Source: JBIKLM01 sp044375105 (lineage in GTDB: Bacteria; Planctomycetota; UBA1135; GCA-002686595). From it: a stretch of DNA of 31,550 bases. Positions within the stretch are counted from its first letter, which is position 1. Every line of letters begins with the position of its first letter. The stretch lies in NCBI GenBank assembly GCA_044375105.1, contig JBILNK010000029.1, positions 1 to 31,550 on the forward strand, in the 5' to 3' direction. The notes below the pieces were generated by a model. It was not told the origin of the DNA, searched no databases, and saw only the letters and a list, made by a program, of their open reading frames with translations. Positions 1 through 7,986 of this stretch are shown in pieces. A program made the position numbers and the translations under genes.

Positions 1-390
1 GCGGAGAGCCTCCGGGGGAGTTCAGGGTGCCGCTGCGCAATGGAGCCGGAGCCCGATCGATCGGGGCGCGGACCAGGGCGACAGGCTCGGCGGCGCCGGA
101 CTTCCAAAGCGGGCGCCTCTCCAAGTTACGGGCACGCCGGGCCGCGGCGAAGGTCCGCTGGCCCGGGCTCGCTGCGTTCATCGAGCCCGTTTGATTCCCG
201 CGCCGCCAGGGCAGGACCGAGCCCCGACTTTCGATCGGCCGCGCGCGAGGTGCCTGCTCACGGGCTCCGGATCGATCGGGGCGCACTCCCCGAGGTCTCC
301 AAGGGTGGGCGAGGTCGAAGCCGGGTTCGGAGCCGGGTGACCACGCCGGACCGGTTTCGGGCCGCCGTCGCGATCGGCAAACTGCCGCTC
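1..390. other. Unassigned GC-rich stretch at the window's left edge
   Basis: I see no convincing gene here. An open frame runs through it in phase with the DUF486 gene that follows, but its translation is Arg/Gly/Pro/Ser-rich and unlike that family, so I treat it as non-coding. The 15-mer GATCGATCGGGGCGC occurs twice, near 54 and near 270. It could be a regulatory or chance repeat; I have no function for it. Confidence 0.4.
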
Positions 391-750
391 ATGGCGAATC
401 CCACCGCGCTCCCGGCCCCCTTGGTGGCCACCGGCTTGCTCCTGCTGTCGAACGTCTTCATGACCTTCGCCTGGTACGCGCACCTCAAGAACATGGGCCA
501 CCGGCCCTGGCTGGTGGCCGCCCTCGTCAGCTGGGGCATCGCCCTGTTCGAGTACCTCCTGCAGGTGCCAGCCAACCGCATCGGCTCGACCAGCCTCAGC
601 CTCGCTCAGCTCAAGATGCTGCAGGAGGTGATCTCTCTGTCGGTTTTCGTGCCCTTCTCGATCTTCTACATGAAGCGGCCGCTGAGCCTCGACTACCTGT
701 GGGCCAGCCTGTGCATCCTGGGGGCCGCCTACTTTATCTTCCGCCGCTGA
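391..750 (+). CDS. DMT-family small membrane protein (DUF486)
   Basis: A 119-residue integral membrane protein of the DUF486 group, a short four-helix relative of the drug/metabolite transporter superfamily. Its substrate is unknown. The start at the ATG in 'MANPTALPAP' gives the usual family length of about 110-120 residues; the frame stays open upstream but that part is low-complexity. Four hydrophobic stretches lie at about residues 8-28, 37-57, 73-92 and 97-117. The run 'RIGSTSLSLAQLKMLQEV' followed by 'SLSVFVPFSIFYMKRPL' is the typical conserved core. No Shine-Dalgarno is obvious. The gene converges on prolyl-tRNA synthetase across a strong hairpin that begins one base after its stop codon. 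Identification is by family resemblance; the cellular role is not known. Confidence 0.88.
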   Translation: MANPTALPAPLVATGLLLLSNVFMTFAWYAHLKNMGHRPWLVAALVSWGIALFEYLLQVPANRIGSTSLSLAQLKMLQEVISLSVFVPFSIFYMKRPLSLDYLWASLCILGAAYFIFRR

Positions 751-751
751 A

Positions 752-798
752 AGCCTGGCCTTGCGACCCGGGCCGCGTCCGAGCCGCAAGGCCAGGCT
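752..798. terminator. 14-bp perfect hairpin between convergent genes
   Basis: Bases 752-765 (AGCCTGGCCTTGCG) pair perfectly with 785-798, leaving a 19-base loop. The stem begins one base after the stop of the DUF486 gene and ends 61 bases beyond the stop of the converging prolyl-tRNA synthetase gene. No T-run follows on either strand, so it is not a classical intrinsic terminator. A bidirectional terminator or 3'-end stabiliser is the best guess. Confidence 0.6.
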
Positions 799-859
799 CC
801 CAGCATCCCTTTCGGCCGTCATCAGGCGGCCGCAGAGGCTGGGATCGGCGCTGCGCAGG

Positions 860-2332
860 TCAGTAATTCTTGGCGAACAGCACGCGCCGCTGGCTGGGCC
901 GGCCGGTACGGATGCAGCTCCCGGTTTCGTTGGTCGGCAGGTCCTGCTCGAGCGGCAGGCAGCGGATGGTCGCCTTGGTGGCCTCCTTGATGGCCAGCTC
1001 CGTCTCGGTGGTGCCATCCCAGTGGGCCAGCACGAATTTGGAGCCCTGGTCGGCGAAGACCGCCTCGAAGTCGGACCAGCGATCGATGCGCACCGTGCCC
1101 GCCCGCAGCCGCTCGCTGGCTCGATCGAAGAGGAAGCGCTGGAACTCGTCCAGCAGCCGGCCCAATCCGAGGCCCAGATCGGCGACGGGCAGGACTTCCT
1201 TGACCGGCTTGCCAGCGCCGTCGATGGGCGCGATCCGCCGCTTGGCCATGACGCTGCCTTGATCGAGGTCCCGCGGGCCGATCTCGAGCCGCACCGGCAC
1301 GCCTTTGCGCTCCCACTCGTAGTACTTGGCGCCGGGCTTGAGACCCTCGCGATCGTCGACCTTGACGGTCAGGCCGTCCGAGCGCAGGTCGCTGGCGATG
1401 CGCTGGGCGGCCTCTAGCACGCGCACCTTCTCATCGTCCTTGCGATAAATCGGCACGATCACGACGTGGATCGGCGCCAGGCGCGGCGGCAGCACCAGGC
1501 CGTCGTCGTCCGAGTGCGTCATGATCAGGGCACCGATCAGGCGGGTCGAGACGCCCCAGGAGGTCTGCCAGACGAAATCGCGATCGCCCTTCTCGTTCTG
1601 GAAGGTGACGCCGAAGGCCTTGCCGAAGTTCTGGCCCAGGTTGTGGCTGGTTCCGGCCTGCAGCGCCTTGCCATCCTGCATCAAGGCCTCGATCGTGCGG
1701 GTCTCGATCGCCCCGGCGAAGCGCTCGTTGGCGGTCTTGATGCCGCGGATAACCGGCATGGCCATGATCTCGTGGCAGAAGTCGCGATACACATCGTGCA
1801 TGCGCTCGGTCTCGACCTGGGCATCCTCGAAGTTGGCGTGGGCGGTATGGCCTTCCTGCCAGAGGAACTCCCCGGTGCGCAGGAACATGCGTGTGCGCAG
1901 CTCCCAGCGCATCACGTTGGCCCATTGGTTGATGAGCAGCGGCAGATCCCGGTACGAATCGATCCACTTGGCGAAGAAGTGGCCGATGATGGTCTCGGAG
2001 GTTGGCCGGATGACGTAGGGCTCCTCGAGCTCCTTGCCTCCGGCATGGGTCACCACAGCAAGCTCCGGCGCGAAGCCCTCAACGTGCTGGGCCTCCTTCT
2101 CGATGAAGGACTTGGGGATCAGCAGCGGGAAGTAGGCGTTTTGGTGGCCGGTTTCCTTGAAGCGGCGATCCAGGTCGGCCTGAATCTTCTCCCAGATGGC
2201 GTAGCCATGGGGACGGATCACCATGCAGCCCTTGACCACCCCGGCGGGCTCGGCCAGCTGGGCCTGGGCAATGACGTCCTGGTACCACTGGGCGTAGTCC
2301 TGGGATCGGGGCGTGATGACTTGGTCGCTCAT
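860..2332 (-). CDS. proS: Prolyl-tRNA synthetase, type 3
   Basis: A cytoplasmic class II aminoacyl-tRNA synthetase that charges tRNA-Pro with proline. The 490-residue protein is of the shorter archaeal/eukaryotic-like type without the bacterial editing insertion. The PTSE motif is at 110-113, 'RTGEFLWQEGHTAH' at 152-165, and class II motif 3 ('GVSTRLIGALIM' through 'HSDDDGLVLPP') at 260-283. The anticodon-binding domain covers about 288-385. The C-terminal domain ends in 'AKNY', the expected terminal Tyr. The cysteine set of archaeal zinc-binding homologues is reduced: I see Cys458 and Cys473, and the second position of the final CxxC is Thr476. I chose the ATG before 'SDQVITPRSQDY' because upstream in-frame sequence is Pro/Arg-rich and not conserved-looking. 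On the coding strand this start directly follows ten C residues, with no Shine-Dalgarno. Confidence 0.97.
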   Translation of the reverse strand: MSDQVITPRSQDYAQWYQDVIAQAQLAEPAGVVKGCMVIRPHGYAIWEKIQADLDRRFKETGHQNAYFPLLIPKSFIEKEAQHVEGFAPELAVVTHAGGKELEEPYVIRPTSETIIGHFFAKWIDSYRDLPLLINQWANVMRWELRTRMFLRTGEFLWQEGHTAHANFEDAQVETERMHDVYRDFCHEIMAMPVIRGIKTANERFAGAIETRTIEALMQDGKALQAGTSHNLGQNFGKAFGVTFQNEKGDRDFVWQTSWGVSTRLIGALIMTHSDDDGLVLPPRLAPIHVVIVPIYRKDDEKVRVLEAAQRIASDLRSDGLTVKVDDREGLKPGAKYYEWERKGVPVRLEIGPRDLDQGSVMAKRRIAPIDGAGKPVKEVLPVADLGLGLGRLLDEFQRFLFDRASERLRAGTVRIDRWSDFEAVFADQGSKFVLAHWDGTTETELAIKEATKATIRCLPLEQDLPTNETGSCIRTGRPSQRRVLFAKNY

Positions 2333-2342
2333 GGGGGGGGGG
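2333..2342. repeat. Ten-base G homopolymer abutting the proS start
   Basis: Ten consecutive G on the plus strand (C on the proS coding strand) lie immediately upstream of the proS ATG, where a ribosome-binding site would be expected. Such a tract is prone to slippage and to sequencing-length error. Confidence 0.9.
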
Positions 2343-2839
2343 AAGGCGTTCCGGGGCGAACAGGGTAGTGCCGGAGGCTCGCTGGATCCGCCGTTGGCCC
2401 TCGAACGGCGGCCGAGCCGAGTCGATCGGGAGGGGGCCAGGAGGGGCGACCGGTTGGCCGGAGGCGGGGGCGGCGGTGGGGACCTGAGTGGGCCTGGGCT
2501 AACGGGTCCCTCGGGCCGGCGGGGCCGGCGGGGCCGGCGGGCGCTGGGGCTTTGGCCCAGCCCGCCTCGGCACCCCACTCGGTTCTCGGCGGGGATCCCC
2601 GCAGCGCCCGCGGTACCCGGGGAGGCTGGGTCTCCGTGCCCGAGCGGAGACCCGGAGCTGGGGCGGCGGCCCTCGTGGGTCTGGCGGAAGGCCCTTGGAG
2701 CAGGAATCGAGCCGCCCAGGAAGCCCCGTGTGTTCCAGAATCTGGGGGCTTGCCCTCGCCCAACTCTCCAGCCCACGTTAGACTAGGCAATTCAGCTGCC
2801 GAGCTGTTATCCGAGTTTCAACCGCTTCCGACCCTCACC
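2343..2839. promoter_or_regulatory. Divergent intergenic region between proS and the rhodanese gene
   Basis: This region of about 500 bases must hold the promoters of both divergent genes. The only -10-like sequence I can point to for the rhodanese gene is TAGACT at 2779-2784, without a good -35 at 17 bases. A three-copy 9-bp repeat sits at 2513-2539. Open frames run through on both strands but their translations are low-complexity Arg/Pro/Gly, and I do not believe them. Confidence 0.3.
2513..2539. repeat. Tandem repeat, three copies of GGGCCGGCG
   Basis: Three exact consecutive copies of the 9-mer GGGCCGGCG lie in the proS/rhodanese intergenic region. They may form alternative GC-rich hairpins. 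Function is unknown. Confidence 0.85.
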
Positions 2840-3394
2840 GTGACCACCCAAGAGGCCACTGCTCCCCGGATCACCCCCGACATGACCATGGCGGCCCTGC
2901 TGCAGGCGATCCCTTCCGCCCAGCGCGCGCTGTTCCAGCGTTACCACGTCGGCGGCTGCTCGTCCTGCGGCTTCCAGCCCACGGACACCTTGGCCAAGGT
3001 CTGCAAGGACCACAACATCCTCGACGTCAACGAGGTGATCAAGTTCTTGTACGCCTCCCACGAGCTCGATGCCCAGATGAGCGTCGAGCCCCGAGACGTG
3101 AAGGCCTGGCTCGACAAGGGGGAGAGCTTCCGCTTCATCGACGTGCGCCCGCCCCACGAGATCCGCCTGGGTGCGATCGCCCAAGCCGAGCCGCTCGATT
3201 ACGACGATTCGGATCAGTACATGAGCCTGCCCAAGGACACGAAGATCGTGTTCACCTGCAAGAGCGGGGCACGCAGCATGGACGTGGCCGCGTACTTCCT
3301 CGGGCATGGTTTCAAGAGCGTGTATTCGATGAAGGGCGGCCTGGATGGCTGGCGCGCCCAGGTCGACCCGACCGTGCCGAACTACCGCGGCTGA
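2840..3394 (+). CDS. Rhodanese-domain protein with N-terminal CxxC (DUF1858-like) domain
   Basis: A predicted cytoplasmic sulfur-transfer or redox protein of 184 residues. Residues 11-75 resemble the DUF1858 'redox disulfide' fold: 'ITPDMTMAALL' opens it and Cys40 and Cys43 form the motif 'GGCSSCGF'. Residues 82-178 form a rhodanese domain with 'DVRPPHE' at 101-107 and the active-site loop 'CKSGAR', catalytic Cys140. A rhodanese carries sulfane sulfur on this cysteine; the N-terminal CxxC could accept sulfur or electrons from it, which is inference. I prefer the GTG at 2840 because the ATG at 2882 would remove 'ITPD', part of the domain. Neither start has a good Shine-Dalgarno. The gene is divergent from proS and followed by a hairpin with a short T-run at 3454-3525. 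Confidence 0.88.
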   Translation: MTTQEATAPRITPDMTMAALLQAIPSAQRALFQRYHVGGCSSCGFQPTDTLAKVCKDHNILDVNEVIKFLYASHELDAQMSVEPRDVKAWLDKGESFRFIDVRPPHEIRLGAIAQAEPLDYDDSDQYMSLPKDTKIVFTCKSGARSMDVAAYFLGHGFKSVYSMKGGLDGWRAQVDPTVPNYRG

Positions 3395-3453
3395 TCCAAC
3401 GCAGGGGCTGGGCCGCGCCTCGATTCGCCTGGCCTACCCCACTCCAAGTCCGC

Positions 3454-3525
3454 GGACCGAGCGCTGCTGTTCCGCCACGCCCAACTGCCCAGGGCGTGCG
3501 GATCAGTCCAGCGCTCGGTCCTTTT
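3454..3525 (+). terminator. Long hairpin with T-run downstream of the rhodanese gene
   Basis: Bases 3454-3466 (GGACCGAGCGCTG) pair perfectly with 3509-3521. A near-perfect inner stem pairs CCGCCACGCCC at 3472-3482 with GGGCGTGCGG at 3492-3501. TTTT follows at 3522-3525 on the plus strand. This fits an intrinsic terminator for the rhodanese transcript. Confidence 0.6.
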
Positions 3526-3641
3526 CGGTCCCCGAGCGCGCACCTGGATCGCCCGTGAGACCTGGCCACTGCGGTGCGGACTCTATAGCCATCCAATGTG
3601 GCGGCTGCCTTGATCTCCGATCCACTGCCCCGGATAGGAAC

Positions 3642-3675
3642 GGGCCGTAGACCTGCCGCAGGAGCTGCGCGGCCC
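3642..3675 (-). terminator. Hairpin abutting the stop codon of the TRAP binding protein gene
   Basis: GGGCCG at 3642-3647 pairs with CGGCCC at 3670-3675, which touches the stop codon at 3676-3678. CCTG and CAGG inside can form a second stem. No T-run follows on the minus strand. It is weaker evidence than the neighbouring long hairpin. Confidence 0.35.
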
Positions 3676-4779
3676 TCAACGGAAGCTGAATTCAGCGTAA
3701 GCCCGTTCGGCCAAGCCGAACCAGGCGAAGCTCCGGCGCCGGAAGTCGCGCCAGTGGTCCAAGATCCGCCGGAACTCTGGATCGGCGCCGGCCTCGGTCT
3801 CCAGCAGACCCTCCGACGCCTCCCGGGCCGCTTCGAGCAGATCCTGTGGGAAGGGGATCAGCTCGACGCCTTGGGCTCGCAGGCGCTCCAGCGCGGCGGG
3901 ATTCTCCGCGTCGTAGCGCTGTTGCATGAAGGCGCCCGCGTCGCGCACCGCCGCCTCGAAGATCTGTTGGTAGCCGCGGGGCAGCGCCTCGAAGGCCTGC
4001 CGGTTGACCAAGATCGACAATTCCGGCCCGGGTTCCCACCAGCCCGGATAGTGGTAGAAGCGCGCGACCTTGTAGAAGCCGAGCTTTTCGTCGTCGAACG
4101 GTCCGACCCATTCGGTAGCATCGATCGCTCCGCGCTCGAGGGCCGGATAGATCTCGCCTCCGGGCAGGTTCTGAACCAGGACCCCGAGGCTGTCCATCAC
4201 GCGCCCGCCGAGCCCGGGGATGCGCATCTTGAGGCCGCGCAGGTCCTCGCGCGAGCGCACGGGGCGGTTGAACCAGCCGCCCATCTGCACCCCGGTGTTC
4301 CCGGCGGGGAAATTGATCACGCCGAAACGGGCGTAGCGTTCACGCAGCAGCGCCAGGCCGCCGCCCTCGTGCAGCCAGGCCTGCTGTTGGCGCGGCGCGA
4401 GGCCGAAGGGCACGCCGGTCTCAAAGGCCAGCGTGGGGTCCTTGCCCATGTAGTAGTAGCCCGCGGTCTGGCCGGCCTCGACCGAGCCCTTTTGAACGGC
4501 GTCCAGCACAGCTAGGGATGGCAGCAGCTCGTCGGCCTGGTGAACGCGCAGGGTGAAGCGCCCCTCGGTGGCGGCTTCGACGCGCTCGGACAGGCGCACC
4601 GCGGCGCCGTGCATGGCCGCCAGGTTGGAGCGGAAACTGGAGGCCAGCCTCCACATGATCCGCGGTTGGGTCACAACTGCTGCGGCAGCTCCGCCCTTGG
4701 CACCGGGCGAACAGCTGGCGAGCGCCAGGGCTCCACCGACCAATAGCTTGCGACGGGAAGAACTTTCCGGTTCGGTCAT
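3676..4779 (-). CDS. TRAP-type solute-binding lipoprotein (DctP/TakP family)
   Basis: A 367-residue extracytoplasmic binding protein of the TRAP transporter class, nearest in style to TakP-type proteins that bind 2-oxoacids or related carboxylates. The N-terminus 'SSRRKLLVGGALALASC' combines a twin-arginine-like start with a lipobox, predicting lipidated Cys23 and membrane anchoring. Within the binding fold, Gln165 in 'GVQMGGW' and Arg186 in 'GLKMRIPG' are spaced 21 residues apart, as I recall for the ligand residues of TakP. 'ATEWVGPFDDEKLGFYK' and 'GWWEPGPELSILVN' are typical of the subfamily. No permease genes of the DctQ/DctM type lie in this window, so the binding protein is an orphan here. 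It is divergent from the prepilin cluster. The ligand is not determinable from sequence alone. Confidence 0.92.
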   Translation of the reverse strand: MTEPESSSRRKLLVGGALALASCSPGAKGGAAAAVVTQPRIMWRLASSFRSNLAAMHGAAVRLSERVEAATEGRFTLRVHQADELLPSLAVLDAVQKGSVEAGQTAGYYYMGKDPTLAFETGVPFGLAPRQQQAWLHEGGGLALLRERYARFGVINFPAGNTGVQMGGWFNRPVRSREDLRGLKMRIPGLGGRVMDSLGVLVQNLPGGEIYPALERGAIDATEWVGPFDDEKLGFYKVARFYHYPGWWEPGPELSILVNRQAFEALPRGYQQIFEAAVRDAGAFMQQRYDAENPAALERLRAQGVELIPFPQDLLEAAREASEGLLETEAGADPEFRRILDHWRDFRRRSFAWFGLAERAYAEFSFR

Positions 4780-5083
4780 GGAAGCAGTGCGGCTGGTGCG
4801 CGAACGGCAGGGCCGTCGCGCTTGGGGGCTAGCGCGGCGATGGGGTCGACCGGATCGCTACCAGGGTAGCGCCAGGGGCTCGGTCGCGGCTGTCGGGCCG
4901 GACCGGCTGACTCCCCGCGCAGGCCTGCGGGGGCGGCGCGAAGAACAACCCGGGAGGACTCTAGATGGCCACCACCCGGGGCCGAAACAACCTTCAAAGC
5001 CTTCGGGCCCTGCCCAGAAAATGCTGCTTCCTGCCAGTCAGCCGCCCTCGCTTCGGGCCTGGTCGCGCTCGAAGCCTAGGCCA
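4780..5083. promoter_or_regulatory. Divergent intergenic region between the TRAP binding protein and prepilin genes
   Basis: It contains a perfect inverted repeat, CGCTAC-CAGG-GTAGCG, at 4856-4871, which is operator-like or a small hairpin. A GC-rich imperfect palindrome built around GCAGGCCTGC sits near 4918-4931. A clear Shine-Dalgarno, GGAGGA at 4953-4958, lies six bases before an ATG at 4965. I do not see a convincing -35/-10 pair. Confidence 0.35.
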
Positions 5084-5117
5084 ATGGCCCGGGCGGGCTT
5101 CAGCCTGGTGGAGATGA
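4965..5117 (+). CDS. Possible 50-residue leader ORF overlapping the first prepilin gene
   Basis: This short frame begins 'MATTRGRNNLQSLRALPRK' and is preceded by one of the best ribosome-binding sites in the window (GGAGGA, six bases from ATG). It runs out of frame across the start of the first prepilin gene (5084) and stops at 5115-5117, a 34-base overlap. It could be a translated leader that couples translation, a sign that the prepilin N-terminus is frameshifted in this assembly, or chance. The composition is Arg-rich with no recognisable domain. Confidence 0.25.
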   Translation: MATTRGRNNLQSLRALPRKCCFLPVSRPRFGPGRARSLGQWPGRASAWWR

Positions 5118-5608
5118 TGTTGGTCCTGGTGGTCCTGACCGTGGCGGTCAGCATGCTGAGCGGAATGGTGGCAACGACGTCCGCGATGGTGCCGTTGCAA
5201 CTCCAGCAGGCCCTGGCCTCTGAAGCTGCCCGGGCCCAGGTGGAGCTGATGCGTACGGCGAGCTTCGAGGATCTTTTCTCGACCTACAACCAAAATCCAG
5301 CCGACGATCCGCTGGGACCGGGTACCGCCAATGGCGCCAACTTCTTCGTGCGCGGGCTGTCGGCGGCCATCGACGACGTGGACGGCCTGTGCGGCCGGGT
5401 TCGGTTTCCAGAGATCAATGGTCAGTTGCGCGAGGACATCACCGACCGAAAGCTCGGCATGCCTCGTGACCTGAACTTCGATGGGGTCATCGGGACCAAG
5501 AATGTGGCTGCAGACGCGATTGTTCTGCCGGTCGAAATCCGCATCGAGTGGCAGTATGGCGTGACCCTGCGCAGCTATTCGCTCTACACCATGTTTGTGA
5601 GGGGCTGA
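5084..5608 (+). CDS. Prepilin-like protein 1 (type IV pilin/pseudopilin N-terminus)
   Basis: A 174-residue predicted minor pilin or pseudopilin. The start 'MARAGFSLVEMMLVLVVL' is a class III signal: prepilin peptidase would cut after Gly5, leaving Phe1 and the conserved Glu5 of the mature chain, followed by a hydrophobic helix to about residue 30. The rest looks like a PilV/GspI-type head, but I cannot assign a subtype. An ATG at 5021 would add 21 residues to the leader; I chose 5084 because a five-residue leader is common in the family and the extension is Pro/Ser/Arg-rich. It is the first of three tightly packed genes. It would be inserted in the inner membrane and assembled by a type II secretion or type IV pilus machine that is not encoded in this window. 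Confidence 0.85.
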   Translation: MARAGFSLVEMMLVLVVLTVAVSMLSGMVATTSAMVPLQLQQALASEAARAQVELMRTASFEDLFSTYNQNPADDPLGPGTANGANFFVRGLSAAIDDVDGLCGRVRFPEINGQLREDITDRKLGMPRDLNFDGVIGTKNVAADAIVLPVEIRIEWQYGVTLRSYSLYTMFVRG

Positions 5609-5613
5609 CTGCC

Positions 5614-6222
5614 ATGCGCCGTTATCCCCAAATCTCTCGTGAATTAGCCGGATTCACATTGATCGAGGGTCTACTCGCTTTGGGCCTGATTACGGTATTG
5701 TTGGTCAACACCACGATGTTGATCGACACTACCAAGAAAGCCTCGGATTTAAACCAGGAGCAAGTCGACCTAGAACTTACTGCATCCCAAGTCTTGAACC
5801 GTCTGGTTATCGAGATGATGGAGGCCGACCAGGAGGTCACGATTCCACAAAACAAGGCCCCAAACTTCAGCTCGAGCATCGACTATCAGACCTCGCTAGG
5901 GGTCGAGGATGGGGTCGAAGTGCTTTCGGATCTAGCACGTATCTGGTTGGATTCAGACGCAGCCGAGGTGCTCCGGACCAGCAACCCTGGGGGGGCGAAA
6001 GAAAAGCACATCGTCTGGGCTAGAAACGTCAGCGAGTTCCTCAAGGAAGAGCTGGGCGCAAACGCAGAGGACGACAATGGCAATGGACTGGTCGACGAGC
6101 ATGGACTCTCCTTCAACATCGAGAAGAACAGCGTGTTGATTCGCTTGACCCTCAAAAAGGACTCTCGGTCGGGCAAAGAACTGGTTGCAAGCGCGGAGAC
6201 CCGCGCCGCTTTCCGCAATTGA
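5614..6222 (+). CDS. Prepilin-like protein 2 (PilW/GspJ-like)
   Basis: A 202-residue second prepilin-like protein. The leader ends 'SRELAG' and the mature helix is 'FTLIEGLLALGLITVLLVN' with the required Glu at mature position 5. The head domain contains 'DDNGNGLVDEHGL' near residues 153-165, an Asp/Asn/Gly loop of the kind that can bind calcium in pilin heads. The gene starts five bases after the first prepilin stop, and 'GAGGGG' just upstream may serve as ribosome-binding site. Base composition drops sharply here (29 of 60 G+C in 5641-5700), unlike most of the window. PilW/GspJ-like is my best guess from gene order and size; the subtype is not secure. Confidence 0.85.
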   Translation: MRRYPQISRELAGFTLIEGLLALGLITVLLVNTTMLIDTTKKASDLNQEQVDLELTASQVLNRLVIEMMEADQEVTIPQNKAPNFSSSIDYQTSLGVEDGVEVLSDLARIWLDSDAAEVLRTSNPGGAKEKHIVWARNVSEFLKEELGANAEDDNGNGLVDEHGLSFNIEKNSVLIRLTLKKDSRSGKELVASAETRAAFRN

Positions 6223-6225
6223 ATC

Positions 6226-7872
<1,647 letters not shown>

Positions 7873-7986
7873 TCGGACCTCGGGGCAGGCTGGACCTGGC
7901 TCCGCACCGGTGTGTCGATTGGGTCCAGATCGCTTGGGATTCGGGGCTCGCGCTGCCGATGTAAGGGGGGGCTTGGGCTTCTACCT

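Noticed and set aside
40..390. N-terminal extension of the DUF486 gene
   Set aside because: The added 117 residues are Arg/Ser/Gly-rich and have no counterpart in a family of about 115 residues.
1466..2368. A 300-codon plus-strand open frame opposite proS
   Set aside because: Antisense shadow of a highly conserved synthetase gene.
2333..2776. N-terminal extension of prolyl-tRNA synthetase
   Set aside because: The extra 148 residues are Pro/Arg-rich and absent from type-3 synthetases. The homologous part begins right at the ATG before 'SDQVITPRS'.
2552..2839. N-terminal extension of the rhodanese frame toward proS
   Set aside because: Low-complexity translation overlapping the divergent regulatory region. 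The domain begins near the GTG at 2840.
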